A DNA stretch of 8,257 bases from Prevotellaceae bacterium (GTDB lineage Bacteria > Bacteroidota > Bacteroidia > Bacteroidales > Bacteroidaceae). Below, piece by piece: positions 6,338 through 8,257 of the stretch. How positions within the stretch are numbered: position 1 is the first letter of the stretch; each line of letters opens with the position of its first letter. A program made the translations under genes and the position numbers. The notes under the pieces were generated by a model. The model made no database searches. It saw only the letters and a program-made list of their open reading frames with translations, and was not told the DNA's origin. The stretch is from assembly GCA_031262265.1 (NCBI GenBank), contig JAISIB010000107.1, positions 1 through 8,257 of the forward strand, in the 5' to 3' direction.

Positions 6338-6742
6338 CACCTCCGATAAGGATTTACCAATATCATGGAGCGTATCCAAAATGAGTTGCTTACGTTCCTT
6401 AGATAAAGGCTTCGTACCTTTTATATAACTCGCAAGTAAACTTTGCCGGATACCCATTCGACGTGCTACCGCCGAAACATTCAACTCCGGATGCAATAAA
6501 AAAGCTCTTTGAATACCGGATGCCGGTTCTTTCGTATCCTCGTAGTAAAAGCTCTCATAGCTCACGTCTTCATCGATGGCATCCCAGCGAATTCCGAAAT
6601 GCCATAATTCATATTGCAATCGCTGCGCTTCGGAAGCCATCAATAGACGAGGATAAAACCAAAGCGACTGATACAACGTTTCACCGGCATCCGTCTGTAC
6701 ATAAATACGGTTGTCGTCAAACCATAGCTTTACTATTTTCAT
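6329..6742 (-). CDS. DUF2442 protein with C-terminal helix-turn-helix
   Basis: This encodes a 137-residue protein of unknown function. Residues 1-68 match the DUF2442 pattern (MKIVKLWFDDNRIYVQT, LWFYPRLL, then IRWDAIDEDVSYESF). Residues about 84-125 (HPELNVSAVARRMGIRQSLLASYIKG...) resemble an XRE-type helix-turn-helix, suggesting DNA binding. It follows the DUF4160 gene on the same strand, an arrangement I recall from other Bacteroidetes and Proteobacteria, where the pair looks like a toxin-antitoxin-type module with this protein as the likely repressor or antitoxin; that is inference. The start chosen (ATG at 6740-6742) begins with the usual MKIVK of the family. An in-frame ATG at 6761-6763 would add seven residues and lie 10 nt from the DUF4160 stop. 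The last 9 bp overlap the end of xerD on the other strand. Confidence 0.88.
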   Translation of the reverse strand: MKIVKLWFDDNRIYVQTDAGETLYQSLWFYPRLLMASEAQRLQYELWHFGIRWDAIDEDVSYESFYYEDTKEPASGIQRAFLLHPELNVSAVARRMGIRQSLLASYIKGTKPLSKERKQLILDTLHDIGKSLSEVSF

Positions 6743-6773
6743 ACTAACCTCTCTTTCTATCATTCTCTATGAG

Positions 6774-7013
6774 CTATGACCATTCACCATGATATTTTTG
6801 CCATACCTCTCGAATATTTTCTATGTTTTCTTCTAAAATGCACTCTGCCAATTTAAGTTCTCTTGGTTTCAAAGAACTTTCTATCAATATCACCCTATCC
6901 TTAATCTCAAACTTAGCACTCCCGTTAGCACTTTTCACGTGACAATGCGGCGGCTGATGGTCTGTCGTAAAAATAAGAAACTTCAATCCGAATAAATCTA
7001 AAACTGTCGGCAT
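6774..7013 (-). CDS. DUF4160 small protein
   Basis: This encodes a 79-residue protein matching the small DUF4160 family: MPTVLDLFGLKFLIFTTDH at the start, the hallmark HQPPHCHV (19-26), then GSAKFEIKDR, KPRELKLAECILEENIENI and a terminal EVWQKYHGEW. The three His residues of the HxPPHxHV motif (19, 23, 25) are intact and could form a metal or catalytic site, but no biochemistry for the family is known to me. It is the first gene of a two-gene unit with the DUF2442/HTH gene and has its own promoter candidate just upstream. It is visibly AT-richer than the xerD and pyk coding regions, which would fit horizontal arrival. A toxin-like role is suggested only by size, context and pairing with a DNA-binding partner. 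Confidence 0.85.
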   Translation of the reverse strand: MPTVLDLFGLKFLIFTTDHQPPHCHVKSANGSAKFEIKDRVILIESSLKPRELKLAECILEENIENIREVWQKYHGEWS

Positions 7014-7037
7014 GTTATAATGGTTTTAAGTACGCCG

Positions 7038-7068
7038 CAAATATATAATATAAATTTATATCCTACAA
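7038..7068 (-). promoter_or_regulatory. Promoter of the DUF4160-DUF2442 unit
   Basis: On the minus strand, TATATTTG (7038-7045) matches the -7 consensus, and a TTG at 7066-7068 sits 20 bp upstream, the expected spacing. The ATG at 7011-7013 follows 24 nt later, giving a short leader. The 106-bp gap to the divergent transporter gene houses both promoters. Confidence 0.6.
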
Positions 7069-7092
7069 CCAAAACACAATTAAAAAATCACG

Positions 7093-7100
7093 TATCTTTG
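7093..7100 (+). promoter_or_regulatory. -7 element of the transporter promoter
   Basis: TATCTTTG matches TAnnTTTG exactly and ends 19 nt before the ATG at 7120. No clear -33 TTTG is visible at the expected distance on this strand; the region there is CAACCAAAAC. The leader would be roughly a dozen bases. Confidence 0.55.
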
Positions 7101-7119
7101 CCGCCCTAAGAGATTATTC

Positions 7120-8022
7120 ATGTGGCTACTCTTCGCATTTATTTCCGCCCTATTATTAGGGTTTTATGACTTCTTCAAAAAGTCATCGCTCCGCGGCAAC
7201 GCCGTCTTACCGGTATTGTTCTTCAACACGGTATTCTCGTCCGTGTTATTTCTACCGTTTATCGTGCTCTCTTTCTTTGCGCCCGACGTACTAACCGACA
7301 CGATTGTCGCCATGCCCATCGTCGGTTGGGACGTTCACAAATATATCTTATTGAAATCTCTCATCGTGCTATCATCCTGGATACTGGGATATTTCGGCAT
7401 GAAATACTTGCCGCTGACCATTGTCGGCCCCATTAACGCCACCCGCCCCGTGATTGTGCTCATTGGCGCCTTAGTTGTGTTCGGTGAGCGGCTCAACTCA
7501 TGGCAATGGGCAGGCGTGATATTAGCCTTAGCTTCGTTCTACATGCTCAGCCGCTCGGGCAAACGGGAAGGTATTGACTTTCGGCACAACAAATGGATTG
7601 TTTGTGTGATAGGAGCCGCGTTACTTGGCGCCATTAGCGGCTTGTATGATAAATTCCTGATGCATACTTTGCCTCCCATGTTGGTACAATCTTGGTACAA
7701 CGTCTATCAAGTATTCCTCATGTGTCCGATCTTATGGTTATTATGGTGGCCGAAACGAAAAGAAACGACTCCGTTCCGTTGGCGATGGTCTATCTTGTTC
7801 ATCTCACTCTTCCTGTCGGCTGCCGATTTCTCCTACTTCTATGCACTCAGCCTGCCCGAATCCATGGTTTCCATTGTCTCGATGGTACGTCGCAGCAGTG
7901 TCCTCGTCTCATTTTCGTGCGGTGCGCTGTTTTTCCGAGAGAAAAATCTTCGCAGCAAGGCCTTAGACCTATTACTTGTGTTGCTCGGAATGATTTGCCT
8001 GTATATAGGGACGAGAGGATAG
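7120..8022 (+). CDS. EamA/DMT-superfamily transporter
   Basis: This encodes a 300-residue, strongly hydrophobic protein with about ten predicted membrane segments in two repeated halves (about 3-144 and 158-298). This is the arrangement of drug/metabolite transporters with two EamA domains. Each half ends with the typical short acidic turn and closing helix: FGERLNSWQWAGVILALASFYML in the first half, and FFREKNLRSKALDLLLVLLGMICLY in the second. A basic cytoplasmic linker (SRSGKREGIDFRHNK) separates the halves. It should sit in the inner membrane as a secondary exporter or importer, but substrate cannot be inferred from sequence or neighbours. The start ATG at 7120 gives MWLLFAFISALLLGFYDFF, so the first membrane helix begins at residue 1. 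It is divergent from the DUF4160-DUF2442 unit and appears monocistronic. Confidence 0.92.
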   Translation: MWLLFAFISALLLGFYDFFKKSSLRGNAVLPVLFFNTVFSSVLFLPFIVLSFFAPDVLTDTIVAMPIVGWDVHKYILLKSLIVLSSWILGYFGMKYLPLTIVGPINATRPVIVLIGALVVFGERLNSWQWAGVILALASFYMLSRSGKREGIDFRHNKWIVCVIGAALLGAISGLYDKFLMHTLPPMLVQSWYNVYQVFLMCPILWLLWWPKRKETTPFRWRWSILFISLFLSAADFSYFYALSLPESMVSIVSMVRRSSVLVSFSCGALFFREKNLRSKALDLLLVLLGMICLYIGTRG

Positions 8023-8049
8023 TCAGTTATTAAATTCTCGCGCTTTGAA

Positions 8050-8078
8050 AATAAAATATGCGACTTTGGTATTTTATT
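8050..8078. terminator. Weak AT-only hairpin after the transporter gene
   Basis: AATAAAATA (8050-8058) and TATTTTATT (8070-8078) form a 9-bp stem with an 11-base loop, 28 bases after the transporter stop codon. The stem has no G-C pair and there is no strong T-run after it, so a terminator role is only a possibility. Confidence 0.25.
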
Positions 8079-8147
8079 ATGGTACGGGGAAATGATAAAC
8101 GAATTAGGAGTCAAGAAACAATAATACTATGTTTTTCGCATCAAGTG

Positions 8148-8178
8148 TTGTATAATTGGACACGTCTGCGTATTTTTG
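8148..8178 (+). promoter_or_regulatory. Promoter of the edge toxin-like gene, placed almost on its ATG
   Basis: TTG (8148-8150), a 20-bp gap and TATTTTTG (8171-8178) fit the -33/-7 pattern well. Only four bases separate the -7 element from the ATG at 8183. With a start site a few bases beyond the -7 box, the mRNA would be leaderless or nearly so. Confidence 0.55.
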
Positions 8179-8182
8179 CGCA

Positions 8183-8257
8183 ATGAAATCAATTCGGAAG
8201 ATTAAAACCTACGGCGGATATTTTGAGGCTTTCATGGAAACACTCACAGAAAAGGCG
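8183..8257 (+). CDS. RelE/HigB-type (phage Gp49-like) toxin, N-terminal fragment
   Basis: Only 25 codons are in the window: the protein opens MKSIRKIKTYGGYFEAF and continues METLTEKA to the edge without a stop. The pattern of a short first strand with IRxIxTYxxYFxxF followed by a helix resembles the beginning of the Gp49-like (HigB/RelE superfamily) toxins common in Bacteroidales, which are typically about 110 residues and followed by an XRE-type antitoxin. Members whose activity is known cleave mRNA at the ribosome. The start is supported by the promoter immediately upstream and by the similarity beginning at the first residue. With so little sequence the family call is tentative, and completeness and any partner gene lie outside the window. 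Confidence 0.55.
   Translation, partial: MKSIRKIKTYGGYFEAFMETLTEKA

Noticed and set aside
6743..6763. Upstream ATG (6761-6763) as start of the DUF2442 gene
   Set aside because: It would add MIEREVS before the family-typical MKIVK start. It remains possible but is less likely.
7839..8114. Antisense 91-codon frame over the end of the transporter gene
   Set aside because: It overlaps the clear membrane-protein coding frame on the other strand and shows no recognisable domain.

Overview
The window looks like a chromosomal segment of a Bacteroidales bacterium. The evidence is the Bacteroidetes-type promoter elements (-7 TAnnTTTG, some with a TTG/TTTG near -33) in front of several genes, the lack of clear Shine-Dalgarno sequences, a lipoprotein of a Bacteroidales-only type, Bacteroides-like versions of pyruvate kinase, AroQ, XerD and the DUF2442/DUF4160 pair, and a hairpin-rich intergenic repeat of a style seen in genomes such as Tannerella and Prevotella. 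A Tannerella-like genus is possible but not shown. Base composition is roughly half GC by eye, and AT-richer around 6770-7120 and 8023-8182.

Layout. Positions 1-500 (minus) hold the N-terminal part of a secreted lipoprotein, cut by the window edge. Positions 501-1123 have no believable gene. They hold a repeat block (about 559-971) of hairpins, including two copies of a 112-bp module, a 21-bp-periodic GRCTTTG motif, and a possible minus-strand promoter at 1063-1092. Positions 5300 down to 1124 (minus) form a compact five-gene housekeeping operon: aroQ (shikimate pathway), pyk (glycolysis), an O-methyltransferase, rbfA (30S ribosome maturation) and a LolE/FtsX-like permease. Apart from the 90-bp aroQ-pyk gap, its junctions are 1 to 7 nt. 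xerD is divergent from aroQ (5393-6337, plus), with a candidate promoter for each direction in the 92-bp gap.

Positions 7013 down to 6329 (minus) hold a two-gene unit, DUF4160 then DUF2442 with a C-terminal helix-turn-helix. It has the look of a small toxin-antitoxin-like module, although no activity is shown, and its last gene overlaps the 3' end of xerD by 9 bp. A divergent EamA/DMT-type membrane transporter follows (7120-8022, plus). At the right edge, 8183-8257 begins a RelE/HigB-type (phage Gp49-like) toxin gene, with a well-spaced promoter so close to the ATG that the mRNA may be leaderless.

The metabolic and ribosome genes are an ordinary conserved core. The less ordinary parts are the hairpin repeat block between the lipoprotein and the operon, the DUF4160-DUF2442 pair, the putative toxin at the edge, and an AroQ in which a normally conserved active-site Asn is Ser.
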